The notes under the pieces are model-generated. The model had not been told where the DNA came from, ran no database searches, and saw nothing but the letters and a program-made list of their open reading frames with translations. Below, piece after piece: positions 42,186 through 51,221 of a stretch of DNA of 64,000 nucleotides. The stretch lies in NCBI RefSeq assembly GCF_006386545.1, contig NZ_SWAR01000026.1, positions 22,518 to 86,517 of the forward strand. The letters run 5' to 3'. A program made the position numbers and the translations under genes. Each line of letters starts with the position of its first letter. Position 1 is the stretch's first letter. Source of the DNA: Methylibium rhizosphaerae (GTDB lineage Bacteria; Pseudomonadota; Gammaproteobacteria; Burkholderiales; Burkholderiaceae_C).

Positions 42186-43820
42186 ATGACCACAGGAAGG
42201 ATCTCGCGATTCAGGGCGGCGCTGTGCGCCTGGGCAGCACCATGCCTGATGCTCGCCGCATGCGGCGGGTCATCGCCGGACGAGCATGCGCAGGCCGCAG
42301 GCGCCCAGCAGGCCAAGGAGTCGCTCGCCGCATCCGCCCCTGCCGTTTCATACGAGCGCAGCTTCGTCATCACCGACCGGCAGGTGCTCGACAGGATCGC
42401 GCCCGACTTCAAGCTGGGTGCCTTGCTGTATGCGGTGAGCCGCAACCTGAACCAGCTGGCGCTGGACCACCCGGACTGGGGCAAGGAGCAGCGCGACCCG
42501 AAGTTCTTCGCCCTGCACCCGTTCAAGGGAGGCGCGCGCGACGTGGACACGCACAACGCGCTGAGCGCGGACGACCCGGACGTCTCCAAGGTCGGCACCG
42601 TGCCGGTCATCTACAACACCTTCCGGAACATGATCCTGGCCGACGGCGCCTTCGACCCCGACCGGGGCATCGAGCCGTTCCGCCTGATCGCGGTGGTGAA
42701 CCGGCTGGACCTGGCCGGCGACTTCGACATGCGCGGCGGCGGCATCCTCGGCGGCGCGGAACGCCGGTGGTTCGGCGAGGCACGCCTCGTGTTTGCGGTG
42801 GACCGCACGCTGCCCGACGGCTCGCCGGTGCCGATGACGATCTCGGCGGAATACCGGCTGCCGGCCCTGAAGAGAGGCGCCAACGGCGCGATCACCCTGG
42901 ACAACGGCTTCGTGTTTGCCAACGGCCCGGTCGATGAAGAGGACTGGCGCCAGCGCCGCCAGTTGTGGGCCCAGGTGTGGCAGGAGCTGTCGGCCCACCC
43001 GCTGAACTCGCCGGAGTACGTCGCGCTGCTGCGCAACATCCTGAGCTGGACGGCCTACGGCGTGCGATTCGACCGCGCCCTCATCAATGCCAGCACCAAT
43101 GCCTCGCACAACCTGGCATTCCGCACCGGCGAGCGGGTCCGCGTCGGCCTGGGCGCCGGCGGCGACCAGCAAGGCGGACCGACCGATGAATTCGAGTACC
43201 GCGAGTTCTACCTGAACGACAACTGGATGCTGAGCACCCGCAAGCTCAGGCGCGAACCGTTCGACTGCGCCAGCCGGTCGGTCACGCTCGCCGATCGCAT
43301 CGCGGAGGAATGGTGGAGCAGCACCCAGTCGATGGCATGGCGCTACACGCTGGGCGAGCGCAACCTCGCAGACGCCGAGCTCGCCGAGCTGAAGGCGATC
43401 TGCGGCAGGCTGCCCTACGACCAGGTGGACGACAACGGCGACACGCAGCTGCGGGCCAAGTTCGCGCGGTTCACCGCGGCCAGCGTCTGGCGCACGAGAA
43501 GGTCGCTGAGCGAAGCCCAGGTCCACAGCTTCGCGCTCGGCAGCTGCACCGGCTGCCATGCAGGTGAAACCGGCACGCAGGGATTCCACATCGCCCCGGC
43601 GCCGGCCGGCCAGCCTGCGCGGCTGTCGCCCTTCCTGTCGCCGCAACAACAGCCCGTGACCAGCACGCCGCGCGGCACGCCGTACAGCTACGACGAACCA
43701 GGACGGCGCATGCGGCTGGTGGCCCGCTTTGCCGACGGCGACACGAACATGGCCGACGAACCGCTGCTCTACGACATCGGCTGCAAGCACGTGGACGTGC
43801 CGTGCAGGCCACAGCCGTAG
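42186..43820 (+). CDS. Lipoprotein with a single haem c motif, unknown function
   Basis: A 544-residue lipoprotein: signal peptide with lipobox LMLAACGGSSPDEHA. I do not recognise the large central domain (SFVITDRQVLDRIAPDFKLG, IEPFRLIAVVNRLDLAGDFD, NASTNASHNLAFRTGERVRV). Near the C-terminus FALGSCTGCHAGETGTQGFH has a CXXCH site at residue 454. The AGGAGG before ATG 42186 is strong. Next to the propeller cytochrome and the LuxR regulator it probably belongs to one redox system. Whether it truly binds haem is not shown. Confidence 0.78.
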   Translation: MTTGRISRFRAALCAWAAPCLMLAACGGSSPDEHAQAAGAQQAKESLAASAPAVSYERSFVITDRQVLDRIAPDFKLGALLYAVSRNLNQLALDHPDWGKEQRDPKFFALHPFKGGARDVDTHNALSADDPDVSKVGTVPVIYNTFRNMILADGAFDPDRGIEPFRLIAVVNRLDLAGDFDMRGGGILGGAERRWFGEARLVFAVDRTLPDGSPVPMTISAEYRLPALKRGANGAITLDNGFVFANGPVDEEDWRQRRQLWAQVWQELSAHPLNSPEYVALLRNILSWTAYGVRFDRALINASTNASHNLAFRTGERVRVGLGAGGDQQGGPTDEFEYREFYLNDNWMLSTRKLRREPFDCASRSVTLADRIAEEWWSSTQSMAWRYTLGERNLADAELAELKAICGRLPYDQVDDNGDTQLRAKFARFTAASVWRTRRSLSEAQVHSFALGSCTGCHAGETGTQGFHIAPAPAGQPARLSPFLSPQQQPVTSTPRGTPYSYDEPGRRMRLVARFADGDTNMADEPLLYDIGCKHVDVPCRPQP

Positions 43821-43844
43821 GCGCGCGCGCACGATCTTCCGGCC

Positions 43845-45191
43845 TCAGCCCATGCGTTCGAGCACCCGATCGACCATGACACCCGACTGCCCCAGGTAGT
43901 TGGCCGGGTCGAGCATGCGTTCGAGCTCGGCCCGGCCGACGTGGCGGCGGATCTCCGGGTGCGCTTCCAGCAGGTCGATCAGGGGCGTGCGCTTCGCCAG
44001 CGATTCGCGGCACAGGTCGTACACCAGGTCGTGCGCGTATTCGCGGCCGATGTAGGGGCCCAGGCCCATCATCACCGCCTCGCTCATCACCAGGCCGCCG
44101 GTCATCTCGATGTTGCGCATCATCGCGCCCGCATCCACCTCCAGCCCTTCGAGCACCGCGCGCGACTGCTTCAGGGCCCCCGCGATCAGGCAGAAGGCTT
44201 CCGGCAGCACGATCCACTCGATCTCCCACGGGCCGGTCGAGCGCTCGTGGTCGGCGACCATGGCGTCCATCAGCGCGGCGGCATGCTGGCGCACGACGCT
44301 GATGGCGGCGTGGATGTAGCAGCTGGCGATCGGGTTGCGCTTCTGCGGCATGGTGCTGCTGCTGCCGCGGCCGTGGTGGTAGGGCTCGAACACCTCGGCG
44401 ACTTCGGTCTGCATCATCAGCTTGACGTCCATGCTGAGCTTGCCGAGCGTGCCGCCGATGAGGCCCAGCAGCGCGCCGGTCTCGGCGATGTTGTCGCGGA
44501 TGGTGTGCCAGGCGATGGTGGGCTGCTGGAGGCCCAGTTCGGCGCACAGGCCGGCCTGCGTTTCCATCGCGCCGGTTTGCAGCGAGGCCAGCGTGCCGGC
44601 GGCGCCCGCGAACTCGCCGACCAGCACCCGCTCCTTCAATTGCGCCAGGCGCTCGCGATGCCGCAGGATCGCCGACAGCAGGCCGGCCATCTTGTAGCCG
44701 AAGGTGACCGGGATGGCCTGCTGCAGGTTGCTGCGGCCGATGACCGGCGTGAGACGGTGCTCCTTCGCCAGCCTGGCCATCGCACGGGCAATGGCTTCCA
44801 GCTCGCCGTCCACCAGCGCCAGCGCCTCGCGGATCTGCAGCACGGTGGCGGTGTCGGTGATGTCCTGGGTGGTGGCGCCCCAGTGGACGAACTCGCCGAG
44901 CTTGTCGCGGCACAGCTGGTTGATCTGCGTCACCACGCCGAGGATGGGGTAGCCGATGCGCTCGGTCTGCTGGCGCAGCCGTGCCATGTCGATCTCCTCG
45001 ATGCGGCAGTGGCTCACGATCTCCTCGGCCGCCTCCTTCGGGATGATGCCGAGCCGCCCCTGCACGATCGCGAGGGCCCGCTCGATCTCGACGTACTTGG
45101 CGGTGCGGTTCTCGTCGCTCCACACATGCCGCATCGCGTCGGTGGTGAAGATGCCCTGGAAGATGGACGAGTCGATGATGGAAGCGGCCAT
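43845..45191 (-). CDS. Fumarase/adenylosuccinate lyase superfamily enzyme (carboxymuconate cycloisomerase-like)
   Basis: A 448-residue protein with the superfamily signature GRGSSSTMPQKRNPIASCYI. Other matches are FVHWGATTQDITDTATVLQI and VIGRSNLQQAIPVTFGYKMA. Overall it is nearest in style to 3-carboxy-cis,cis-muconate cycloisomerase and adenylosuccinate lyase-like proteins of catabolic clusters. It ends an operon with CitE-like, CaiB, MaoC-like, Bug and PrpF-like genes, so it likely forms or breaks a C-X bond in a dicarboxylate. PurB function is unlikely in this setting. Confidence 0.87.
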   Translation of the reverse strand: MAASIIDSSIFQGIFTTDAMRHVWSDENRTAKYVEIERALAIVQGRLGIIPKEAAEEIVSHCRIEEIDMARLRQQTERIGYPILGVVTQINQLCRDKLGEFVHWGATTQDITDTATVLQIREALALVDGELEAIARAMARLAKEHRLTPVIGRSNLQQAIPVTFGYKMAGLLSAILRHRERLAQLKERVLVGEFAGAAGTLASLQTGAMETQAGLCAELGLQQPTIAWHTIRDNIAETGALLGLIGGTLGKLSMDVKLMMQTEVAEVFEPYHHGRGSSSTMPQKRNPIASCYIHAAISVVRQHAAALMDAMVADHERSTGPWEIEWIVLPEAFCLIAGALKQSRAVLEGLEVDAGAMMRNIEMTGGLVMSEAVMMGLGPYIGREYAHDLVYDLCRESLAKRTPLIDLLEAHPEIRRHVGRAELERMLDPANYLGQSGVMVDRVLERMG

Positions 45192-45236
45192 GGTTGTTCC
45201 TTTGCGGGACGTGTGTCGGGGTTGCGTGGTACTGGC

Positions 45237-46055
45237 TCAGGCGCTGCGCAGCACGAGGCGGCGGGCACGTTCGATGACCGGCTTGTCGACCATGCGGCCG
45301 TCGACCTGCACTACCCCGGCGCCCGCCGCCTCGGCCGCGGCCAGCACCCGGTGCGCCCAGGCCAGCTCGTCAGCGCTCGGCGCCAGCAGCGCATGCACAG
45401 GCGCGACCTGCTTCGGGTGGATGCACAACTTGGCGCCAAAGCCATGCGCCCGGGCGCGTTCCATGTCGGCGCGCAGCCGGGCCTCGTCGTCGATGGCCAC
45501 CGTGACGCCGGCCACCGGCGGCAGCAGGCCCGCGGCACGCGAGGCGAGCGCGATCCTGGCGGCGGCGAAGTCGAGGCCAACGGTGGCCGCGAGCGGGCCT
45601 TGGAGGTCCATGTCGAGCGCGAAGTCGACGGTGCCGAAGACCAGCCGCGCCACGCCCTGCGTCGCCGCCAGCGCTTCGGCCGCCAGCACGCCGCGCGCGC
45701 TTTCGATGAGCGGCAGCACCGCGATGCCGGGGCAAACCGAACGCAGGATGTCGAGGCTGGCCGCGCGCTCGGCCTTGGGCAGCATCACCGCCCGGGCGCC
45801 ACCTTCGCGCAGCATGGCGAGGTCGGCCTCGAACCAGGGCGTCGCCTCGTCGTTGATGCGAACCACGATCCTTTCGGGCTGCTGCGCCTGTGCGAGCAGT
45901 GCCGCGACCGCCTCGCGTGCCGCCTGCTTGGCCGGCGGCGCCACCGCATCTTCCAGGTCGACCACCACCGCGTCGGCACCGCTTTCCAGCGCCTTGCCGA
46001 AACGTTCTGGCCGGTCGCCAGGCACGAACAGGTAGCTGCGCGGTGCGTTGTTCAT
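45237..46055 (-). CDS. CitE-like CoA ester lyase (HpcH/HpaI family)
   Basis: A 272-residue TIM-barrel lyase. Motifs are SYLFVPGDRPERFGKALESG, ADAVVVDLEDAV with acidic metal ligands, VLPLIESARGVLAAEA and AKLCIHPKQVAPVH. These match CitE, malyl-CoA and citramalyl-CoA lyases. Its ATG overlaps the CaiB stop by 4 bases. With a CoA-transferase and a MaoC-type hydratase, a citramalyl-CoA lyase-like role (pyruvate plus acetyl-CoA) is plausible but not proven. Confidence 0.88.
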   Translation of the reverse strand: MNNAPRSYLFVPGDRPERFGKALESGADAVVVDLEDAVAPPAKQAAREAVAALLAQAQQPERIVVRINDEATPWFEADLAMLREGGARAVMLPKAERAASLDILRSVCPGIAVLPLIESARGVLAAEALAATQGVARLVFGTVDFALDMDLQGPLAATVGLDFAAARIALASRAAGLLPPVAGVTVAIDDEARLRADMERARAHGFGAKLCIHPKQVAPVHALLAPSADELAWAHRVLAAAEAAGAGVVQVDGRMVDKPVIERARRLVLRSA

Positions 46056-47245
46056 ATGGCTTGCGCCTCCCGCAGCGCGGCGAGGCCCGCCGCATCGACG
46101 CCCAGCTCGGCCAGGATCGACTCGGTGTGGGCGCCGAGTGCCGGCACCGGCTCGAGCACCGGGTCGCCGTCGTCCCAGGAGCCGGGCGGCAGCAGCGCCG
46201 GCAGCGGCCCGGCCGGCGAGTCGACCTCGCGCCAGCGGCCACGGGCCTTCAGCTGTTCATGCGCCCAGAGCCCCGCCATGTCGTTGACCTGCGCGCTGGC
46301 GATCTGCGCCTCCTCGATGCGCTGCTGCACCTGCTCGGCCGACAGCGATGCAAAGGCCTCCACGATCAGCGCGCGCAAGGCCTCGCGGTGCGCCGTGCGC
46401 TTCGCATTGCCGGCGAAGCGTTCGTCATCGGCCAGCTCGGGCCGCCGCAGCACCTTGGTGCAGAACTGCAGCCATTCGCGTTCGTTCTGCAGCCCGAGCA
46501 TCACCGTCTTGCCGTCGCCCGCCGGGAACGGGCCGTAAGGGTAGATGGTGGCGTGCGCAGCCCCTGCCCTGGGCGGCGGCGGCGCGCCGTCCAACGCGTA
46601 GTACATGGGGTAGCCCATCCACTCGCCCATGGCCTCCAGCATCGAGATGTCGATGCGGCGGCCGCGGCCGTCGATATTGCGTTGCAGGAGCGCGGCGAGG
46701 ATGTTGGTGTAGGCATACATGCCGGCCGCGATGTCGGCGATGGACAGGCCGGCCTTGCACGGCTCGTCGGGCGTGCCGGTGATCGACACGAAACCGGACT
46801 CGCTCTGGATCAGCAGGTCGTAGGCCTTCTTGTCGCGGTAGGGGCCGGGGTTCACGGCGTCGTCGCCGTAGCCCGAGATGTCGCACACGATGAGGTCGGG
46901 CCGGCGCGCCTTCAGCGCCTCGAACGAAACCCCGAGGCGCGCCGCCGCGCCCGGCGCGAGGTTCTGCACCACCACGTCGGCCTTGTCGACGATCAGCCGC
47001 ACCAGCAGCTCGGCCGCCTGCGGATGCTTGACGTCCAGCGTCAGGCTCTCCTTGCTGCGGTTGGTCCACACGAAATGCGACGCGAGACCCCGGACGCGCT
47101 GGTCGTAGCCGCGCGCGAAGTCGCCCACGCCAGGGCGCTCGATCTTGATGACGCGCGCGCCCAGGTCGGCGAGCTGGCGCGTGCAGAACGGCGCGGCGAT
47201 CGCATGTTCGAGGGTGACGACGGTGATGCCCTGCAGCGGTCTCAT
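46052..47245 (-). CDS. CaiB/BaiF family CoA-transferase
   Basis: A 397-residue class III CoA-transferase. It begins LQGITVVTLEHAIAAPFCTR and has LGARVIKIERPGVGDFARGY, with SKESLTLDVKHPQAAELLVR and SGYGDDAVNPGPYRDKKAYD; the catalytic Asp is expected in the VQNLAPG-to-DISGYG region of the family. Such enzymes move CoA between dicarboxylates, for example succinyl-CoA to itaconate or citramalate. It lies 4 bases after the MaoC-like gene and overlaps the CitE-like gene. Confidence 0.9.
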   Translation of the reverse strand: MRPLQGITVVTLEHAIAAPFCTRQLADLGARVIKIERPGVGDFARGYDQRVRGLASHFVWTNRSKESLTLDVKHPQAAELLVRLIVDKADVVVQNLAPGAAARLGVSFEALKARRPDLIVCDISGYGDDAVNPGPYRDKKAYDLLIQSESGFVSITGTPDEPCKAGLSIADIAAGMYAYTNILAALLQRNIDGRGRRIDISMLEAMGEWMGYPMYYALDGAPPPPRAGAAHATIYPYGPFPAGDGKTVMLGLQNEREWLQFCTKVLRRPELADDERFAGNAKRTAHREALRALIVEAFASLSAEQVQQRIEEAQIASAQVNDMAGLWAHEQLKARGRWREVDSPAGPLPALLPPGSWDDGDPVLEPVPALGAHTESILAELGVDAAGLAALREAQAI

Positions 47246-47249
47246 CGGC

Positions 47250-48107
47250 TCAGTCCTTCAGGGTGGCGGTGGCGTCCATGGTCAGCCAGCCTTCATGGTC
47301 CTGCGCCCACAGCCTCACCTGCGAGCCCTCGCGGCGGCCGTTGACACGCAACGGGTGCAGGTCGAAGGTGGGCCGCACCGCCTTGAACCGGAAGCCCGTC
47401 ACCTGGGCGTCGGGCTGGTGGCGGCGCAGCAGGTCCATCAGCAGCGTGGCAATCAGCGGTCCGTGCACGATGAGGCCCGGGTAGCCTTCGACCTCGGTCA
47501 CGTACCGGCGGTCGTAGTGGATGCGATGGCCGTTGAAGGTGAGCGCCGAGTAGCGGAACAGCAGCACGTCGTCGGGAACGATCTCGCGCTGCCAGGGCGC
47601 GCCGGTGTCGGCCGGCTGCGGCGGTGGCTCGACGTCGCCCGGCCGCCGGGCCTCCCGGTACACGATGTCGTGGAACTCCACGATGGCCGGCTCCGCGGCT
47701 GCATTGCACCGCACTTCATGGCGCACCTTCACGAACACCAGGGGGCCGGTGCGGCCCTGCTTGAGGGTGACGTCGTCGATGCACGACCTGCGCTCGACCG
47801 CATCGCCCACCCGCACCGGCGCGCGGAACTCGAACTGGCTGCCGGCCCACATGCGCCGCGGCAGGGGCACCGGCGGCAGGAAACCGCCGCGCCGGGCGTG
47901 GCCGTCGGCGCCAATGTCGCTTTGCCGGTGCAGCGGCAGGAAGTACAGCCAGTGCCACAGCGGCGGCAGCGGCGTGCCGGCCGGCACTTCGATGGCCGGA
48001 TGGTCGAGCGTCGCGTTCAGGGCCTTCACCGGCGTGGCGCCGATGTGGTCTTGCACGGTCTCGCTGCGGCCGATCCAGGCCTGCAGGTCGTCGAGGGAGG
48101 TGTTCAT
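47250..48107 (-). CDS. MaoC-like/FAS1-type acyl-CoA hydratase (mesaconyl/itaconyl-CoA hydratase-like)
   Basis: A 285-residue double hot-dog protein. The N-terminal part has PLPPLWHWLYFLPLHRQSDI and GGFLPPVPLPRRMWAGSQFE, typical of the HTD2/FAS1-like dehydratases. The C-terminal part has the MaoC-type active site FRYSALTFNGHRIHYDRRYV with Asn-His-Asp-like residues, and GLIVHGPLIATLLMDLLRR. This group includes mesaconyl-C4-CoA and itaconyl-CoA hydratases. Placed between a CoA-transferase and a CitE-like lyase gene, it would hydrate an unsaturated dicarboxyl-CoA. Confidence 0.86.
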   Translation of the reverse strand: MNTSLDDLQAWIGRSETVQDHIGATPVKALNATLDHPAIEVPAGTPLPPLWHWLYFLPLHRQSDIGADGHARRGGFLPPVPLPRRMWAGSQFEFRAPVRVGDAVERRSCIDDVTLKQGRTGPLVFVKVRHEVRCNAAAEPAIVEFHDIVYREARRPGDVEPPPQPADTGAPWQREIVPDDVLLFRYSALTFNGHRIHYDRRYVTEVEGYPGLIVHGPLIATLLMDLLRRHQPDAQVTGFRFKAVRPTFDLHPLRVNGRREGSQVRLWAQDHEGWLTMDATATLKD

Positions 48108-48125
48108 CAGCGCACTCCGGGTGGA

Positions 48126-49085
48126 TCAATCGGCCGTCAGCCTGGCACGCTGCACCACCCCTTTCCACTTCGCGATCTCGCTCTTCACCAGCGCGCCGAA
48201 CTGCTCGGGGGTGCTGGTCTCCACGTCGGCCCCATGGTCCTCGATGCGCTTGACGATGTCCTTGTCGGCCAGCACCTGGTTCAGGGCCTTGTTGAGCTGG
48301 TCGATGATCGGCTTGGGTGTCTTGGCCGGCGCGAAGAAGCCATACCACTGCTGCACCTCCACACCCTCCACGCCGGCTTCCTTCAAGGTCGGCACGTCGG
48401 GCAGCAGCGCCGAGCGTTTCGGCCCGGCCACCGCCAGCGCGCGCAGCTTGCCGGCCTTCACGTGCGGCAGGGCGGTGAACAGGCTCGGGAACATGAACTG
48501 CGTCTGGCCGCTGATGGTGTCGGTGACGGCCGGCGCCGAGCCCTTGTACGGCGCCCCGAGCATCACGACGCCTGCACTGAGCTTGAACAGCTCGGCCGCG
48601 TAGTGCGGCGCCGTGCCGTTGCCGGCCGAGGCGTAGGCGTACTTGTCGGGCTTGGCCTTCAGCTGCGCCACCAGGTCCTTCACGTCCTTCACCGGCACGG
48701 TCGCGTTGGCCACCATGAGCGTCGGCGAATAGCCCACCAGGCCGATGGGCGCGAAGTCGTTGACCGGGTCGTAGCGCAGCTTCTGCAGCGCCGGATTCAT
48801 GGCGTGGGTGGCGATGTAGCCGAACATCAGCGTGTGGCCGTCGGCCGGTGCACGGGCGACGAACTCGCTGGCGATCGCTCCGTTGGCGCCGGCCCGGTTG
48901 TCGACGATGATCGTCTGACCGAGCAGCGGGCCCAGCTTCTGGGCAATGGTGCGTGCCATCGCGTCGTTGCCGCCGCCGGCGGCGGTGGGCACGACCACGG
49001 TGATGGCCTTGTCCGGGTAGGCCATTGCCAGGGGAGTGCTGGCGGCCATTGCCGCGGCCACGGCGGGAGCGATCAGGCGCTTCAT
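48126..49085 (-). CDS. Bug/TctC family tripartite tricarboxylate-type solute-binding protein
   Basis: A 319-residue periplasmic binding protein. It has its own start MKRLIAPAVAAAMAASTPLA (signal peptide ending at AMA-Y) and its own AAGGAG upstream. Bug-family features include YPDKAITVVVPTAAGGGNDA, IVDNRAGANGAIASEFVARA and YASAGNGTAPHYAAELFKLS. Members bind carboxylates such as citrate, aspartate or nicotinate. No TctA/TctB membrane genes are nearby, common for orphan Bug proteins. The frame is continuous with the PrpF-like gene upstream. Confidence 0.9.
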   Translation of the reverse strand: MKRLIAPAVAAAMAASTPLAMAYPDKAITVVVPTAAGGGNDAMARTIAQKLGPLLGQTIIVDNRAGANGAIASEFVARAPADGHTLMFGYIATHAMNPALQKLRYDPVNDFAPIGLVGYSPTLMVANATVPVKDVKDLVAQLKAKPDKYAYASAGNGTAPHYAAELFKLSAGVVMLGAPYKGSAPAVTDTISGQTQFMFPSLFTALPHVKAGKLRALAVAGPKRSALLPDVPTLKEAGVEGVEVQQWYGFFAPAKTPKPIIDQLNKALNQVLADKDIVKRIEDHGADVETSTPEQFGALVKSEIAKWKGVVQRARLTAD

Positions 49086-50219
49086 GGGTTTGTCTCCTTC
49101 CAGGGGGGGCGTCGTCGCCTCGGGGAGGTTCGGCGGCAACGGTTTCGAGAACACGTAAGGCGGGATGTGCAGCTCGCCTTGCAGGATCTTGCGGGCGGTG
49201 CGAACCAGCGCGGCGCGTTCGATGCGGGCGTCGGCACCGGCACCTTCGATGGTCACTTCGACGTCGATGCGGCCTTGCGGATGCAGCACCGAGATGGCAC
49301 GCGTGCCGCCGGCGGCCTCGGCACCGCTGACCACCGTGCCCGGCAGCGCAAAGGCCGTGGCCACGCCGATCGCACCGGTCACCGCATGCGAGGCATGGCA
49401 GCGGCGCGGCGTGAAATAGCGGGAGGTGATGCTGTTGTCGTCGTCGCCGTCGCTGGCGATCACCGGCTTGGGAATCACGCTGCCGGACACGTCGCCCAGG
49501 CCCATGGCGCGGCCGGCGGCACAACGAATGGCCTCGATGCGCGCCATCAGCGGCAGGTCGGCGTCCAGCGCCGCCGGGGCCTCGCGGCCGGTCAGGCCGA
49601 GGTCGCGCGCCCGCAGGATCACCAGCGGCATGGCGGCGTCGATGCAGGTCACCTCGAGCCCGTCCACGATGTCGATGCGGCGCCCGGTCGGGAACACCGA
49701 GCCGGTGACCGCCCCCCAGGCGTCGAGGAAGTTCAGGCGGATGGCGGCTGCCGTGCCGGCAACGCCGTCGATGCCGGTGTCGCCGTCGTACACGACGCGC
49801 CCGCCCGGCGTCTGCACCGTCACGTCGATGCGCGAGCCGGTGTTGACGTTGAAGACCCGCACCGTCGTTTCGCCATCGCAGGCCGCCACCAGCCCCTGCT
49901 CGATGGCAAAGGGCGCCACGCCCGAGAGCATGTTGCCGCAGTTGGGCCGCGTGTCCACCGACTGCTGGCCGACGCCGACCTGCGCGAACAGGTAGTCCAC
50001 ATCGCAGCCGGGCTGCGACGACTTCGAGACGATGGCGACCTTGCTGGTCAGCGTGCTGCCGCCGCCCAGGCCGTCCACCTGCAGCAGGTCGGAGGCGCCG
50101 ATCGCGCCGATGAGCGCCTGGTCCCGCTCGGTTTCGTCCTGCGGCAACCATTCGCGCAGGAAGAACGGGCCACGGGAGGTGCCGGCACGCATCAGGACGC
50201 AGGGGATGGCTTGTGTCAT
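49086..50219 (-). CDS. PrpF/GalD-like isomerase (4-oxalomesaconate tautomerase family), stop missing before the Bug gene
   Basis: About 378 residues of the PrpF family, a diaminopimelate-epimerase-type fold. Motifs are AIPCVLMRAGTSRGPFFLRE, DGLGGGSTLTSKVAIVSKSS, DTRPNCGNMLSGVAPFAIEQ with an active-site Cys, and RRCHASHAVTGAIGVATAFA. Members isomerise oxalomesaconate, methylaconitate or methylitaconate. The frame runs without a stop into the Bug coding region. If the C7 tract at 49103-49109 had six C, the frame would end in TGA overlapping the Bug ATG (ATGA). So either a natural fusion or a one-base error is present. Confidence 0.85.
49103..49109 (-). other. C7 homopolymer at the PrpF-Bug junction
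   Basis: Seven G on the plus strand (seven C on the coding strand) lie 18 bases before the Bug start codon. As read, PrpF and Bug are one frame. Removal of one base restores a stop exactly overlapping the Bug ATG. This could be a sequencing error or a slippery tract. Confidence 0.7.
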
Positions 50220-50262
50220 GGCTTCATCTTCGGCGCCGGCATTTCCTTTGTGAATTGCATCT

Positions 50263-50297
50263 TTGATATCAATTGATCCACACTCAGCATCAATTGA
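50263..50297. promoter_or_regulatory. LysR-type operator region with repeated ATCAATTGA
   Basis: TTGATATCAA (50263-50272) overlaps ATCAATTGAT (50268-50277), and ATCAATTGA recurs at 50289-50297, exactly 21 bases on. The stretch is AT-rich in GC-rich surroundings and lies between the divergent PrpF-like and LysR starts. This fits activation and autoregulation by the LysR protein. Confidence 0.6.
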
Positions 50298-50309
50298 CCG
50301 GAGCCCTCC

Positions 50310-51221
50310 ATGGCCATCAACTTCGACCTGAACGACCTGCTGGCCTTTCGCGCGGTGGCCGAGCTGAGCAACTTCCGCAAGGCTGCCGAGCAGGTGCACC
50401 TGTCGCAGCCGGCGTTCAGCCGCCGCATCGACAAGCTGGAACAGGCGCTGGGCGTGCGGCTGCTCGAGCGCACCACCCGACGGGTCACGCTGACCGCGGT
50501 GGGCCGCGACTTCGAGCGCAAGGTGCGCGAACTGCTCGACGAACTGGACTCCACCCTGCTGGGCATCCGCGGCGTGGCCGCCACCCGCATGGGCGAGGTC
50601 ACGGTGGCCTGCGTGCCCTCGACGGTGTACTACTACCTCTCGGAGGTGATCCGCCGCTACCACGAGCGCTGCCCGAAGGTGCGGGTCAAGGTGCTCGACG
50701 CCGGCGCCAACGAGGTGCTGGCGTCGGTGGCGCGCGGCGAGGCCGACTTCGGGCTCAACTTCATCGGCGCCCAGGAAGGCGACCTGGAGTTCAAGCCGCT
50801 GGTCGAGGAGCGTTTCGTCGCCGCCTGCCGCCGAGACCACCCGGTGGCGAAGCTGCGCCGGGTGAGCTGGGCGCAGCTCAGCCAGCACGACTTCATCTCG
50901 GTGGGCCGCACGTCGGGCAACCGGGTGCTGCTCGACCAGGCACTGGCCGGCCTGGCCGGGCGGCCGCAGGCGATCTACGAGGCGCAGCACGTGACCACGA
51001 CGCTGGGCCTGGTGGAGGCCGGCCTCGGCGTGGCCGCCGTGCCGGCGATGGCCATGCCCGGGCCGGAGCATCCGCTGCTGGTGAGCGTGCCGCTGGTCGA
51101 CCCGGTGGTCACCCGCATGGTCGGGCTGATCCGCCGGCGGGGGCGCGCCCTGTCACCGGCGGCGCAGCAGCTGTTCGACCTGTTCGGAGAGGTCAAGGGG
51201 CGCGCGAAGCGCACCGGATGA
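50310..51221 (+). CDS. LysR family transcriptional regulator
   Basis: A 303-residue regulator. The HTH is LLAFRAVAELSNFRKAAEQV with HLSQPAFSRRIDKLEQALGV and RLLERTTRRVTLT. The C-terminal substrate domain has VARGEADFGLNFIGAQEGD. It diverges from the PrpF-Bug-MaoC-CaiB-CitE-lyase operon and is its probable activator. The inducer is probably a pathway dicarboxylate. Its stop overlaps the start of the next gene (ATGA), so the lipase-like gene is co-transcribed. Confidence 0.92.
   Translation: MAINFDLNDLLAFRAVAELSNFRKAAEQVHLSQPAFSRRIDKLEQALGVRLLERTTRRVTLTAVGRDFERKVRELLDELDSTLLGIRGVAATRMGEVTVACVPSTVYYYLSEVIRRYHERCPKVRVKVLDAGANEVLASVARGEADFGLNFIGAQEGDLEFKPLVEERFVAACRRDHPVAKLRRVSWAQLSQHDFISVGRTSGNRVLLDQALAGLAGRPQAIYEAQHVTTTLGLVEAGLGVAAVPAMAMPGPEHPLLVSVPLVDPVVTRMVGLIRRRGRALSPAAQQLFDLFGEVKGRAKRTG

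Noticed and set aside
43845..45191. Purine biosynthesis PurB
   Set aside because: The superfamily signature is shared, but operon context is catabolic and the ends look more like carboxymuconate cycloisomerase relatives.
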